From Cyclobacteriaceae bacterium (GTDB lineage Bacteria; Bacteroidota; Bacteroidia; Cytophagales; Cyclobacteriaceae): a DNA stretch of 33,809 bases. This document shows positions 16,677 through 26,400 of this stretch, piece by piece. Below the pieces are notes generated by a model, which was given only the letters and a program-made list of their open reading frames with translations, was not told where the DNA came from and made no database searches. The position numbers and the translations under genes were made by a program. The stretch's first letter is position 1. Each line of letters starts with the position of its first letter. The DNA is taken from the NCBI GenBank assembly GCA_022841475.1, contig JALHRJ010000007.1:1-33809 (forward strand), in the 5' to 3' direction.

Positions 16677-18134
16677 TTAATTTACAATCTTTCCTAGTAG
16701 CGTTCCGCTGGTACAACTTTCTATCAATACATTGACGTATTCGCCTTTCTTTTTATTTTCTTTTGGAAACACGGCTACGTGATTAGCTGATGTTCTTCCT
16801 TGCCAATGAGCAGTACTTTTCTTTGATTCTCCCTCAATCAACACTCGTTGTGTAGTGCCTACATCTTTTTGATGATGAAGGTGCGAATGTGATCTCTGTT
16901 TGGTGATGATCTCCTCCAACCTCCTGTTTTTTACGTCAACAGGAATGTCATCAGCATATTTCTTTGCAGCCAAGGTGCCGGGCCGTTCAGAATATGAAAA
17001 CATATAAGCGTAGTCATATTGCACAAGATCCATCAGCGTAAGGGTATCCTGATGTTCCGCTTCCGTTTCGCTGCAAAAACCGCTAATCATATCCGAAGAG
17101 ATGCCACAATCCTCACCCAAAATCGTGCGAATGCTGGCCACTTTTTTCAAATACCATTCGCGGTCATAGCCTCGGTTCATCATCTCAAGAATACGACTGT
17201 TACCACTTTGCGCGGGCAGGTGAATGTATTTGCAGATATTCTCGTACTGCGCCATTGTATACAAAACCTCATCGGTAATATCTTTGGGGTGCGAGGTCGA
17301 GAACCTAACGCGTAAATCCGGATGCACCTCGGCAACCAACGCAATCAGGTTGGCGAAATTTATTATTTTCTCAGCGCCAGCTTTTTCAAGACGTGCTTTG
17401 TTATTTTCAACTTCACTCCATTTATAAGAATCTACATTTTGCCCAAGCAAAGTAACTTCACGAAACCCTCTATTAAACAGGTCTTGTGCTTCCGCTATAA
17501 TAGAATGCGGATCGCGACTGCGCTCACGACCCCGGGTAAATGGCACCACACAAAAAGAACACATGTTATCGCAGCCGCGCATAATGGAAATGAATGCAGT
17601 TACACCGTTGGAATTTAATCGAACAGGCGTAATGTCTCCATACGTTTCCTCGCGTGATAAAAATGTGTTTACTGCTTTATCACCGTCATCTACCTGACTA
17701 ATAAGTTTGGGCAAGTCGCGATAGGCATCAGGTCCGGCAACGAGGTCAACAATCTTTTCCTCTTCCAGTAATTTAGTTTTCAACCGTTCGGCCATGCAGC
17801 CAAGAATCCCCACCATCATTTCAGGTTTCTTCTTTTTATACGATTGAATCTGGTGTAGGCGATTGCGTACGGTTTGCTCAGCCTTTTCTCGGATCGAACA
17901 CGTATTGAGAAACACCAAATCCGCCTGCGCGATATCGGAAGTAGTATCAAAGCCCTCATTTTGTAAAATGGAGGCAACAATTTCACTATCCGAGAAATTC
18001 ATCTGGCAGCCATAGCTTTCGATATAAAGCTTGCGGGCTTTACCGGTATGTTGATCCTCCAAAACCTTCACGGTTTCACAGGCTTCCACTTCGGTTGGTT
18101 CAATCAGGCCAATGTCTTCAATAAGGTTCTTCAT
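16677..18134 (-). CDS. miaB: tRNA-2-methylthio-N6-dimethylallyladenosine synthase MiaB
   Basis: This is a 485-aa radical-SAM methylthiotransferase that converts i6A37 to ms2i6A37 in tRNAs reading UNN codons. It has the N-terminal MTTase domain with cluster cysteines C43 (YGCQMN), C79 (NTCSIR) and C113 (GCMAE), the radical-SAM motif CDNMCSFC (C188, C192, C195), the product-typical GQNVDSY, and a C-terminal TRAM domain (about 420-485). An N-terminal extension of about 33 residues precedes the first domain. It is the first gene of the operon, with a clear -7 box 20 nt upstream of its ATG. Confidence 0.97.
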   Translation of the reverse strand: MKNLIEDIGLIEPTEVEACETVKVLEDQHTGKARKLYIESYGCQMNFSDSEIVASILQNEGFDTTSDIAQADLVFLNTCSIREKAEQTVRNRLHQIQSYKKKKPEMMVGILGCMAERLKTKLLEEEKIVDLVAGPDAYRDLPKLISQVDDGDKAVNTFLSREETYGDITPVRLNSNGVTAFISIMRGCDNMCSFCVVPFTRGRERSRDPHSIIAEAQDLFNRGFREVTLLGQNVDSYKWSEVENNKARLEKAGAEKIINFANLIALVAEVHPDLRVRFSTSHPKDITDEVLYTMAQYENICKYIHLPAQSGNSRILEMMNRGYDREWYLKKVASIRTILGEDCGISSDMISGFCSETEAEHQDTLTLMDLVQYDYAYMFSYSERPGTLAAKKYADDIPVDVKNRRLEEIITKQRSHSHLHHQKDVGTTQRVLIEGESKKSTAHWQGRTSANHVAVFPKENKKKGEYVNVLIESCTSGTLLGKIVN

Positions 18135-18153
18135 CTATTTTGGCTTCAGGGTG

Positions 18154-18161
18154 CAAAATTA
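18154..18161 (-). promoter_or_regulatory. -7 promoter box of miaB operon
   Basis: On the minus strand this reads TAATTTTG, an exact TAnnTTTG match. It ends 20 nt before the miaB ATG at 18134. A -33 TTTG is not evident at ideal spacing. Confidence 0.5.
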
Positions 18162-18179
18162 ATACATTTAAACTTATTG

Positions 18180-18192
18180 TGACATCTTGTCA
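18180..18192. promoter_or_regulatory. TGACA-N3-TGTCA palindrome between miaB and carbonic anhydrase genes
   Basis: A perfect 5-bp inverted repeat with a TCT spacer lies in the 125-nt divergent intergenic region. It sits about 19 nt upstream of the miaB -7 box, so where a -33 contact or an operator would be. The half-site equals the TGTCA boxes upstream of groES. Confidence 0.4.
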
Positions 18193-18259
18193 GTTGGTTT
18201 TCGGATTTCAATGAAGATGGCTTTAACTGATTTTCAAGTAGTTTTAGGGCATATTTTCC

Positions 18260-18775
18260 ATGAGAATGGCGATTATTAAAACAATACGCGGATATACACC
18301 CCAGTTCGGAGCCAATTGCTTTCTGGCCGAAACCGCTGTAGTGGTAGGCGAAGTAACGATGGGTGAAAACTGTACGGTCTGGTTCAATGCTGTGGTTCGC
18401 GGAGATGTTCACTCTATCTCGATCGGCAACAATACCAATATTCAGGATGGAGCCATTATTCATTGCACGTATCAAAAAGCAAAAACTATTATTGGCAATA
18501 ATGTTTCCATTGCTCATAACGCCATTGTTCATGGTTGCACGGTGGAAGATAATGTGCTGATCGGCATGGGCGCCATTATTATGGATGATGCAGTGATTGG
18601 TTCAGGATCAGTCATAGCAGCTGGCGCAATCATCCTTCCTAAAACAATGGTAGAACCGGGAAGTATATATGCGGGTGTTCCTGCCAAAAGAATTAAAGAG
18701 GTAGGTGATGAAATGAAGGAAGTGATTACACGCACAGCGCGCAACTATCCAATGTATGCCGAGTGGTTTAAGTAA
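18260..18775 (+). CDS. Gamma-class carbonic anhydrase-family protein (PaaY/YrdA-like)
   Basis: This 171-aa left-handed beta-helix protein of hexapeptide repeats belongs to the gamma carbonic anhydrase family, which forms trimers with metal at the subunit interface. Candidate metal ligands His68 (GAIIHCT), His86 and His91 (IAHNAIVHGC) are all present, as are the conserved Arg47 and Asp49 (VVRGDVHSI) and Gln62-Asp63 (NIQDG). Many such proteins are annotated by fold only, and some are acyltransferase-like or have weak hydratase activity. A second ATG at 18266 could be the start. The next gene follows after 6 nt. Confidence 0.88.
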   Translation: MRMAIIKTIRGYTPQFGANCFLAETAVVVGEVTMGENCTVWFNAVVRGDVHSISIGNNTNIQDGAIIHCTYQKAKTIIGNNVSIAHNAIVHGCTVEDNVLIGMGAIIMDDAVIGSGSVIAAGAIILPKTMVEPGSIYAGVPAKRIKEVGDEMKEVITRTARNYPMYAEWFK

Positions 18776-18781
18776 AATTTT

Positions 18782-19351
18782 ATGATGAAAGAATCGAAGA
18801 ATAAAGGATATGATCTGAAAACTATTGAGGAGTACAAGACCAAGATCCAGGCGTCCGGAACCAGGTACATACTTGATGAAACGGATGAATATACGGATGA
18901 GTACGTACATTTTTATTTTGTAGGAAAGCATGAAGGGGTTGAGGTGATTTTTGATTGTGTTCTCTACACATTACGCTTTCAACACGAGAGCGAATTATTT
19001 GAAGTTGCCGAGCAGAAGGCTTTGGAACATTTTCCTGAATATCAGGAAATAAAAGCTAATGCAGAAGAAGGTGGAGAGGTATCCTTACCCGATGAGTTAG
19101 AAGAAAAGATTGGAATATACATAGCAGAAACGCTCGTTGAGTTGGAAGAAGAAGGGGAGGTAAAAGTAAAAGAACATGTTGATCTGGATACAACTCATGA
19201 ATTCGGAATTGGTGTGGATGCCGGACTAAACATAGAGCGCATCATGCCTGAATTAATAGCAAGCTTTGTTTCTGATTTTAATGCCGATGCCCTGCATCTG
19301 GATGAATCGCTGTATTCTTTTCAGATAAACAGAGATGATTTTGAGTTGTAG
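18782..19351 (+). CDS. Acidic protein of unknown function (189 aa)
   Basis: I do not recognise this protein. It is very acidic, with a Glu-rich middle (AEEGGEVSLPDELEEKIG and LVELEEEGEVKVKEHVDL), and no signal peptide or membrane helix. The flanks look structured: an N-terminal alpha/beta part with EYVHFYFVGKHEGVEVIFDCVLYTLRF, and a C-terminal part ending in LHLDESLYSFQINRDDFEL. It starts 6 nt after the carbonic anhydrase-like gene and is probably cotranscribed with it. The following ompH-like gene has its own promoter box. Confidence 0.78.
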   Translation: MMKESKNKGYDLKTIEEYKTKIQASGTRYILDETDEYTDEYVHFYFVGKHEGVEVIFDCVLYTLRFQHESELFEVAEQKALEHFPEYQEIKANAEEGGEVSLPDELEEKIGIYIAETLVELEEEGEVKVKEHVDLDTTHEFGIGVDAGLNIERIMPELIASFVSDFNADALHLDESLYSFQINRDDFEL

Positions 19352-19397
19352 TAAGTGAAAAAAAACTAAAAACTCTCCAAATTCCTGAATAGTGGCC

Positions 19398-19405
19398 TAT
19401 ATTTG
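19398..19405 (+). promoter_or_regulatory. -7 promoter box of OmpH-like gene
   Basis: TATATTTG is an exact match to TAnnTTTG and lies 21 nt before the ATG at 19427, predicting a leader of about 15 nt. No good -33 TTTG is visible. Confidence 0.55.
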
Positions 19406-19426
19406 CGCCCCTAAATCAATTAATTC

Positions 19427-20041
19427 ATGAAAAACCTTTCCCTTATCCTTAACGCAGTGTTACTGGTTGCAGTAGGCGTTTTGTATTATTTACATTTTGC
19501 TCCCAAAAGTTCGGCTGCCGAAACTGAATCTATAAATCCTTCCGATTTTAAGATTGCCTATATCAACTCCGATTCGGTGCTTAAAAATTATGATTTCTTT
19601 AAAGTAAACATTGAGAAGTTGGAGTCCAAAGGAAAAAAGTTAGACCAGGATCTTCAAAATCGTGCTCAGAGCCTTCAGAATGATATTAATGCGTATCAAA
19701 GAAATTATAGTAGCATGACCATTGGTCAGGCTAAGGCTGTAGAAGATGATTTGGGCAAAAAGCGCCAGAACCTTGAGCTGTATCAGCGAAGCCTGGAGCA
19801 AGAACTAATGACGGAGCAAGGCAAGATGAATGAAGACCTGTATAAGAAGGTTACTGATTTTTTAAAAATTTATGCAGAGCAGAAAGAATTGCAGATTGTT
19901 TTGAAGTTTAATCCCAGCAGCGATTTGTTATACGGTGGTAAGAGTGTTGACATTACCAACGAAGTTATACAAGGACTTAACGAAGCATATAAAATAGATC
20001 AGGCAAAACCTAAGGCTGACTCGACTGCAGCCAAGAAGTAA
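19427..20041 (+). CDS. OmpH/Skp-family periplasmic chaperone-like protein
   Basis: This 204-aa OmpH-family protein has an N-terminal hydrophobic segment (about residues 4-23) that is either a signal peptide or an anchor; no clear cleavage site stands out. The family opening FKIAYINSDSVLKNYDFF (about 42-59) follows, then a long coiled-coil of Lys/Glu/Gln-rich helices (60-150) and the closing strand part LQIVLKFNPSSDLLYGGKSVDITNEVI. Skp holds unfolded outer-membrane proteins in the periplasm; the tail of this one is Lys/Ala-rich. The gene is monocistronic by its own promoter and a strong terminator. Confidence 0.88.
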   Translation: MKNLSLILNAVLLVAVGVLYYLHFAPKSSAAETESINPSDFKIAYINSDSVLKNYDFFKVNIEKLESKGKKLDQDLQNRAQSLQNDINAYQRNYSSMTIGQAKAVEDDLGKKRQNLELYQRSLEQELMTEQGKMNEDLYKKVTDFLKIYAEQKELQIVLKFNPSSDLLYGGKSVDITNEVIQGLNEAYKIDQAKPKADSTAAKK

Positions 20042-20064
20042 AAACAACAATAGAATTTTTGATG

Positions 20065-20099
20065 AAGCCGTCCCGTAAAATTTCGGGACGGCTTTTTTT
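20065..20099 (+). terminator. Rho-independent terminator after OmpH-like gene
   Basis: AAGCCGTCCCG (20065-20075) pairs with CGGGACGGCTT (20084-20094) around TAAAATTT, followed by a T tract. It separates the gene from the 1051-aa fusion gene. Confidence 0.9.
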
Positions 20100-20129
20100 G
20101 TTTTAATGCAGAAGTCTTAATTTCAAATC

Positions 20130-23100
20130 GTGAAAAAGAATGTGCTAGGATTTTTAGGCGTAAGAGAGGAAGAACAGACCCAGGTTTTGTTGATGCTTGC
20201 CACGGGTTTTTTCATTGGTATTTTTATCGCTACCTACCAGGTAACAGCCGAATCACTCTTCCTGAATAAACTCAGTGATCAACTGGACAAAGCATTTCTG
20301 GTATCGGGTGTATTGGGTATTGTCACTACTTTATTATTCTCCTTCTTTCAAAATCGCATCAGGTTTGTAACACTTACTATTATAAGTTTCGTGTTAATTG
20401 TTGCCGCCACTTTCGCCATCTATTTTGCCTATCATACAACTAACGAAACACTTCAAAACAACACACTCTTTTTAATGTTTTGTTTGATCGGACCCATGAC
20501 AGCGATCTTGCTGTTATGCTACTGGGGTATTTTTGGCAGGCTATTTAACTTTAAGCAGTCAAAGCGAATTATTGGGTGGATAGATACGGGCCAGCTCATT
20601 GCTATCATCCTTGCTAACTTTTTGATTCCGCTTACTTCAGCTTTCTTTCCCGACACCTCTAATTATTTGATCGTCTGCAATATCAGTATCGTAGGCTCTT
20701 TAATATGTTTGGTAATTATTGCCATCAAATATGACCTGGCCCGGCTAAGTTCCGATCCAAGTGTCAAAGAAGAGACTAAGTTTTCTAAAATTTTCAAGGA
20801 TCGCTACATCGTTTTGTTAAGTGCATTTTTGATTGTTTCCATGGTGACATTAAGTTTCAATCAGTTCACTTTTCAAACGTTGTTAAATAGACAATATCCC
20901 GATCAACGGGACCTTACAAACTTCCTTGCTTATTTTAATGGAGCAATCTACGCGTTAAGCTTATTCATGCAATTGTTTGTAAACGACCGGATCATGAGTA
21001 CGTATGGAATCCGGATTTCTTTATTTGCGTTGCCGGCTGTGGTTGCCCTGCTTTCAATCGGGGCTGTTATTTCGGGAACCGTATTGGGATATTCTATTGA
21101 GGATAATCCTCAAACGTACATCTACTTCTTTCTCTTTGTTGCCGTGACCCGGCTTTTTAATAGCATGCTTAAAGATTCGCTGGAGAATCCTGTTTATAAA
21201 CTTTTATTCATCCCGCTTGACAGCCGGTATCGCTTCAGCATACAAACTAAAGTAGAAGGCGTGGTAAACGAATCGGGAAGGTTTATTGCGGGTGTTTTTA
21301 TTTTCATTTTCGCGCTAGTGCCATTTTTCAAAATTATTTGGGTACCCATTATTGTATTGGGTCTGATCCTACTTTATTACAGAGTAATTCAAAATCTTTA
21401 TCAGGAATACAAGGATAAGATCCGGTCTAAGCTGGAACATTCGGATGGACAGCAGGATCGGTTAGAAATTGGCTTTGCTGAAATTACTTCGCGGCTGGAA
21501 GGCAATCTGAATGGCAACGATTCTTCAAAAGCAGTTTTTTCATTTAAGCTACTCGAGAAAATTGATCCCTCCAAAGCGGGAACCTGGATAAATATGTTAA
21601 TGAGGAATGAAGAGGAGAGCACGAAAGAATATGCCCAACGCAGAATGAATGAAATCAAAGGGCTTTCGGTTTCGGAAAACTATGTGATTCGAATTGACAG
21701 AAATAAAGTAAATGCCGATGACAAACATGTTTTGTCGAAAATTGATCTTGATTTAATTCTGGGAAGTGGAGGAGATGTACAGAAGGCAAGAATTCAACGG
21801 CTGGCCCGATCGCTGGATGCAAAGGATAGGCATTATAGTGCCGAATTGCTCTTGCACTCACAAAATAAAGAGAACATTTCATTCCTGGTTGAGTTGTTAA
21901 ATGACAGCGACTTGCATGTTCGAAGTGCAGCAATCAAAACAGCCATAAAAAAATACGACAATGAGATCATCTCGGCCCTGATAGAGAATCTTGGCAGTGA
22001 GTATCATTCAGGTGAGGCAACGAATGCGCTCATACTTATAGGTGAGCCTGCGTTGAGTTTGATGGATAATTCCTTTTATCGGTCTGGACAAAGTTCCCAG
22101 GTGATGCTTCGTCTGGTGCAGATTATTGGAGTTATCGGTGGCCAGCGAGCCAAGGAGATGCTTTGGAATAAGATCGATTACCCCGATAAGGTAATTGTTT
22201 CTCAGGTACTTCTGGCATTGGGCGAATCCGGTTTCAAAGCCGGCATGTCGCAAGTGAGCCGCATTAAATACGCCATTGAATCGGATGTTGCTGATATTAC
22301 CTGGAACCTGGGAGCAATCCAGGAATTAGGAGATACCGAGGTTTCTGCTGTGGTTCGAAGAGCATTAGATCGTGAAATTCAAAATGACATTGAGCACATT
22401 TATATGCTGTTGGCCATGTTATACGACACCCGATCAATACAACTCGTAAAAGAGAATATTGAAAGCAGTACTGCCGAAGGAGTAACGTATGCAATCGAAT
22501 TATTGGATGTTTTTCTTTCGGAACAACTCAAACAGCGGGTTATCCCGGTATTGGATGACATCAGTGTCTCAGAAAAAATAAAGCGGCTTGAAATATTTTA
22601 TCCACGCGTGCAACTTGATGACAAGCTTGTTCTTAAATTCTTGATCAACAGAGAATTTACACAAAGTAACCGATGGACAAAAGCAGTAGTTATACACCAG
22701 ATTGGTGTACAACGCATTGAAGATTTTACCCTGGATCTGATTGCGCAGATATTTAATCCCGATCTCTTAATCCGGGAGACCGCTGCGTGGGCGTTGTATC
22801 AGATAAGTCCTGATTTATATCAATCCAATGTGGCCAGGCTTGATGTGGATATTAGTAAGGAATTGGATTTTGCAATTCTGGAAAGTGGTAGTAAAATAAA
22901 TCTCAGGTTGTACGATAAGGTTCTTTTCTTTCAACAAATTCCGCTATTTGAAGGAAGAGCTGGCATAACGCTGTCCTACCTTGCCGATATCTCAAAAACA
23001 GTAAGGCTGGAAAAGGGCAAGATCATAGCAATAGATGCAAAACAGAATGAAGATTTCTACATCATTTATAAGGGTGAAGTAGAATTTTTTGACAAGGGTG

Positions 23101-23285
23101 CCCACATTACAGACTATCAGGTAGGTCAGTTTATTGGAGAACGATTAGCTGCCGCGGGCCACGTAAATTCAAGTCTCATGAAAGCTAAAGAAGATACGGT
23201 ATTATTGAAGTTTAATAAGAACCTGTTTTACGAACTTTTAGCCGATCACGTGAAGTTAGCTGACAAGGTTTTGGAATATATTTGA
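20130..23285 (+). CDS. ATP/ADP-translocase-like transporter fused to HEAT repeats and a cNMP-binding-like domain
   Basis: This 1051-aa three-part protein begins at a GTG. Residues about 15-425 hold about eleven hydrophobic helices resembling the NTT (ATP/ADP translocase)/MFS-like family. About 430-925 are helical repeats with HEAT-like alternation, for instance LNDSDLHVRSAAIKTAIKKY and NPDLLIRETAAWALYQI. The last about 120 residues form a cyclic-nucleotide-binding-like beta barrel (LEKGKIIAI, DFYIIYKGEVEFFDKG, QFIGERLA). The phosphate-binding cassette keeps Glu but lacks the usual RAAT-type Arg, so ligand binding is doubtful. Fusions of NTT-like domains with HEAT repeats are known in bacteria; substrate and regulation are not. 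It would sit in the inner membrane with the repeats in the cytoplasm. The nSTAND1 gene follows after 133 nt. Confidence 0.8.
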   Translation: MKKNVLGFLGVREEEQTQVLLMLATGFFIGIFIATYQVTAESLFLNKLSDQLDKAFLVSGVLGIVTTLLFSFFQNRIRFVTLTIISFVLIVAATFAIYFAYHTTNETLQNNTLFLMFCLIGPMTAILLLCYWGIFGRLFNFKQSKRIIGWIDTGQLIAIILANFLIPLTSAFFPDTSNYLIVCNISIVGSLICLVIIAIKYDLARLSSDPSVKEETKFSKIFKDRYIVLLSAFLIVSMVTLSFNQFTFQTLLNRQYPDQRDLTNFLAYFNGAIYALSLFMQLFVNDRIMSTYGIRISLFALPAVVALLSIGAVISGTVLGYSIEDNPQTYIYFFLFVAVTRLFNSMLKDSLENPVYKLLFIPLDSRYRFSIQTKVEGVVNESGRFIAGVFIFIFALVPFFKIIWVPIIVLGLILLYYRVIQNLYQEYKDKIRSKLEHSDGQQDRLEIGFAEITSRLEGNLNGNDSSKAVFSFKLLEKIDPSKAGTWINMLMRNEEESTKEYAQRRMNEIKGLSVSENYVIRIDRNKVNADDKHVLSKIDLDLILGSGGDVQKARIQRLARSLDAKDRHYSAELLLHSQNKENISFLVELLNDSDLHVRSAAIKTAIKKYDNEIISALIENLGSEYHSGEATNALILIGEPALSLMDNSFYRSGQSSQVMLRLVQIIGVIGGQRAKEMLWNKIDYPDKVIVSQVLLALGESGFKAGMSQVSRIKYAIESDVADITWNLGAIQELGDTEVSAVVRRALDREIQNDIEHIYMLLAMLYDTRSIQLVKENIESSTAEGVTYAIELLDVFLSEQLKQRVIPVLDDISVSEKIKRLEIFYPRVQLDDKLVLKFLINREFTQSNRWTKAVVIHQIGVQRIEDFTLDLIAQIFNPDLLIRETAAWALYQISPDLYQSNVARLDVDISKELDFAILESGSKINLRLYDKVLFFQQIPLFEGRAGITLSYLADISKTVRLEKGKIIAIDAKQNEDFYIIYKGEVEFFDKGAHITDYQVGQFIGERLAAAGHVNSSLMKAKEDTVLLKFNKNLFYELLADHVKLADKVLEYI

Positions 23286-23418
23286 TTTTAGCTTAGATTT
23301 CACAGATTTTTTAAACTAAACGGAGGGCAAAGACTATTTTTTTAACTTTTATACTCAAGTAAAATATCCGAAATCCTCCTCATTTTAGTAAATTTCAGTT
23401 TATACGATTACAAAAGGG

Positions 23419-26400
23419 ATGCTGAATTATTCTGTTCAGGCTGGTGAATTGGATGACTCCTCTCCGGATGTATTGCATCCCGGTGAACGGATTGGGGCTA
23501 ACCCATTCCCGGGCCTTCGCCCTTTTACTATTGAAGACAGTCATCTTTTCTTTGGTCGTGAAGGCCAGGTTGATGAAATCCTATTGAAACTCTACCAACA
23601 CAGAGCGGTAACTATCATGGGTTACTCGGGTAGTGGTAAATCCAGTTTGATGTATTGCGGGTTGATACCCGTGCTCTATGGCGGGTTCATGACCGACTCG
23701 GGACCGCATTGGAAAGTGATCGCTGTGCGTCCCGGAAATTCTCCTATTGAAAACCTGAGTATTGCCGCGGTTAATTTCCTCTTACAGGAAGGTCGCATTG
23801 CCGAAGAAGATAAACATATACACAAGGCAATCATCAATTCTGTTTTACGGAGTGGTTCAACGGGTCTTGTTGAGCTAGCAAAGTACCTCCAGACTTCTGA
23901 TGGTGAGAATGTCTTCTTTTTAATCGATCAATTTGAAGAGCTATTCAGATACAAAGAATCGGGGAGTGAAGACTTCACCAATGAATCCATTGCGTATGTA
24001 AATCTTTTGCTCGAAGCAGTCGCTCAGCGCGATGTGCCCGCCTATGTATCACTAAACATGCGCTCTGATTTTATTGGCGAGTGCGCATCTTTTCCTGGCT
24101 TGACCCAAATGATAAACGCCAGTAACTATCTGGTGCCACAAATGACCCGCGATCAAAAGCGCATGGCCATAGAAGGTCCTGTAGCAGTGGGCGGAGGTAA
24201 GATATCGCAGCGTCTTGTAAAGCGTTTGTTGAGTGACATTGGTGACAATCAGGATCAACTCCCGATTTTGCAACATGCACTCATGCGCACCTGGGATTAT
24301 TGGGTTGCCAATCGTGAAGAACGCGAGCCCATGGACATTCGCCACTACAATGCAGTGGGAAGAATTGCCCAGGCGTTGTCGTTGCATGCGAATGAAGCGT
24401 TTGATGAACTGACAAATCAAGAGAAAGAAGTTGCTGAAGTACTGTTCAAGTCTATTACCGAAAAAAATTCGGATAGCCTTGAAATGCGCAGGCCAGCAAA
24501 AGTAGCTGAGGTGGCAAGTCTTGCACAGGTGTCAGAGGAAAAAGTAATTGAGGTTGTAGAGAAATTCAGAAAACCCGGCAGGTCGTTCCTGATGCCGGGT
24601 ATGCATGTGGAATTAAAATCAGATTCGGTTATTGAGCTCTCGCATGAAAGCTTGATGCGAATCTGGACTCGTTTATCTACCTGGGTAGATGAAGAATTTG
24701 AATCAGCTTTGATGTATAAGCGGGTGTCTGATGCAGCAGCCATGTACCAGATTGGCAAAACCAGTTTGTGGCGGCCGCCCGATCTTCAATTAGCCCTTAA
24801 CTGGCAAAAGAAACAACAACCAACACGGGAGTGGGCCCAACGCTATGATATCGCCTTTGAGCGGGCCATCGTATTTCTCGATACCAGTCGCATTACCTAT
24901 GAGGCGGAACTCAAGAATCAGGAGATGCTGCAACGCAGAATGTTGCGCAGAGCCCGGGTTACAAATCTTATTCTTGCATTATTGTTATTGATTGCTACAG
25001 GGTTTTTCGTGTATGGATTCTTTCAGCAGATAGAGGCAGAGCGACAGAGGGCAGCAGCGGAATTCGCAGCAGAGGAAGCAAAAGTTCAACGAGATGAAGC
25101 TGTTAAGCAAGAGGGAATTGCTAAGGATGCCCTAGAAAAAGTACAACTTAGAGAACGACAACTTGAGCAAAAAAATAAGGAATTGGAGGAGAGAACTGAA
25201 GCTTTAAGAATTGCTGTAACTGATGCTACCAAACAACGAAACTTGGCTGAATTTAATGCAAATGAGGCTTTCATTCAAAGAGATAGCGCTCGAATTGCAC
25301 GTGATCAGGCTACTAAAAATTTAGATTCTGCTATTGTAAACTACAATAATTCCTTACGACTTTTGATGCTCTCCAAAGCCCAATCTTTAGCTGCAAAATC
25401 AGAAGGAATTGATGACTCTCAACTCGCGGGCTTAACTGCTATGCAAGGTTACTTATATCACACAAAATATGGCGGCAAACAATATGATCCGTATATATTC
25501 AGAGGCTTATATTATTCACTTGCAAAATTGCAAGGCTACAATTACAACGCGGTTAAAGTTCCGGGTGGTTTGAAAAACAGAATGTATGCCTTAGCGGTTT
25601 CCTCTAATTCCGGTACCTTCTATACAACGGGTAACGATGGAAGGATCTTTAAGGGCGATTACCTTTCTCAGAAAGTTGACCCCAAAAGCATCTTTGAAAA
25701 TAAAGGAATTCCCAATCGGGACCTGGCATTGAGTATTGATGAAAAATACCTGATCAACGCAAGCGACTCCAGCTATATTGAAATAATTAACATGGCCTCT
25801 CCCGATAAACCACAACGTGTTGAAGGCCATACTCGTTTTGTGAATGATATTAAGTTCCTGCCCGATAATTCAGGCTTCATTACCGCATCCGCAGACAGAA
25901 CACTTCGGTTTACCAATCAGGAAAGCGGACAAAGCAGAAAAATTCTTACACTACCGTACGATCTCAAGTCGATTGATATTAGTCCGGATGGTAAACAACT
26001 GGTGGGAGTTTCGTATGGTGGAAAAGTTATCACGGTGGATCTCACCAATTATTCCTACAAAGAAATCTGGAGTGATGAGTCTACCATCAAGATGGGGGAT
26101 AGTGTTAAAACGATTAAGGTTTCCAACCGGGTGCTATCGGTGGCCTGGCACCCAACCCGTCCGTTAATCGCGTTTGGTGTTGAAGTAATCAACGAAAAAC
26201 AAAAGGTGGTGCGCGGTACAGTGAAGTTATTTGATTTACAAACCAAAAAGATAAAAGAGCTTTCTGGACATAAATCGGGGATTGCCGATCTTGAATTCAG
26301 TCCCGATGGTTTATTGCTGGCTAGTTCAGGTTTGGATAGCAAACTGCAGATGTGGGTAGTAGATCATGAAGAAGACTTACCCATTGTTATGGATAATAAT

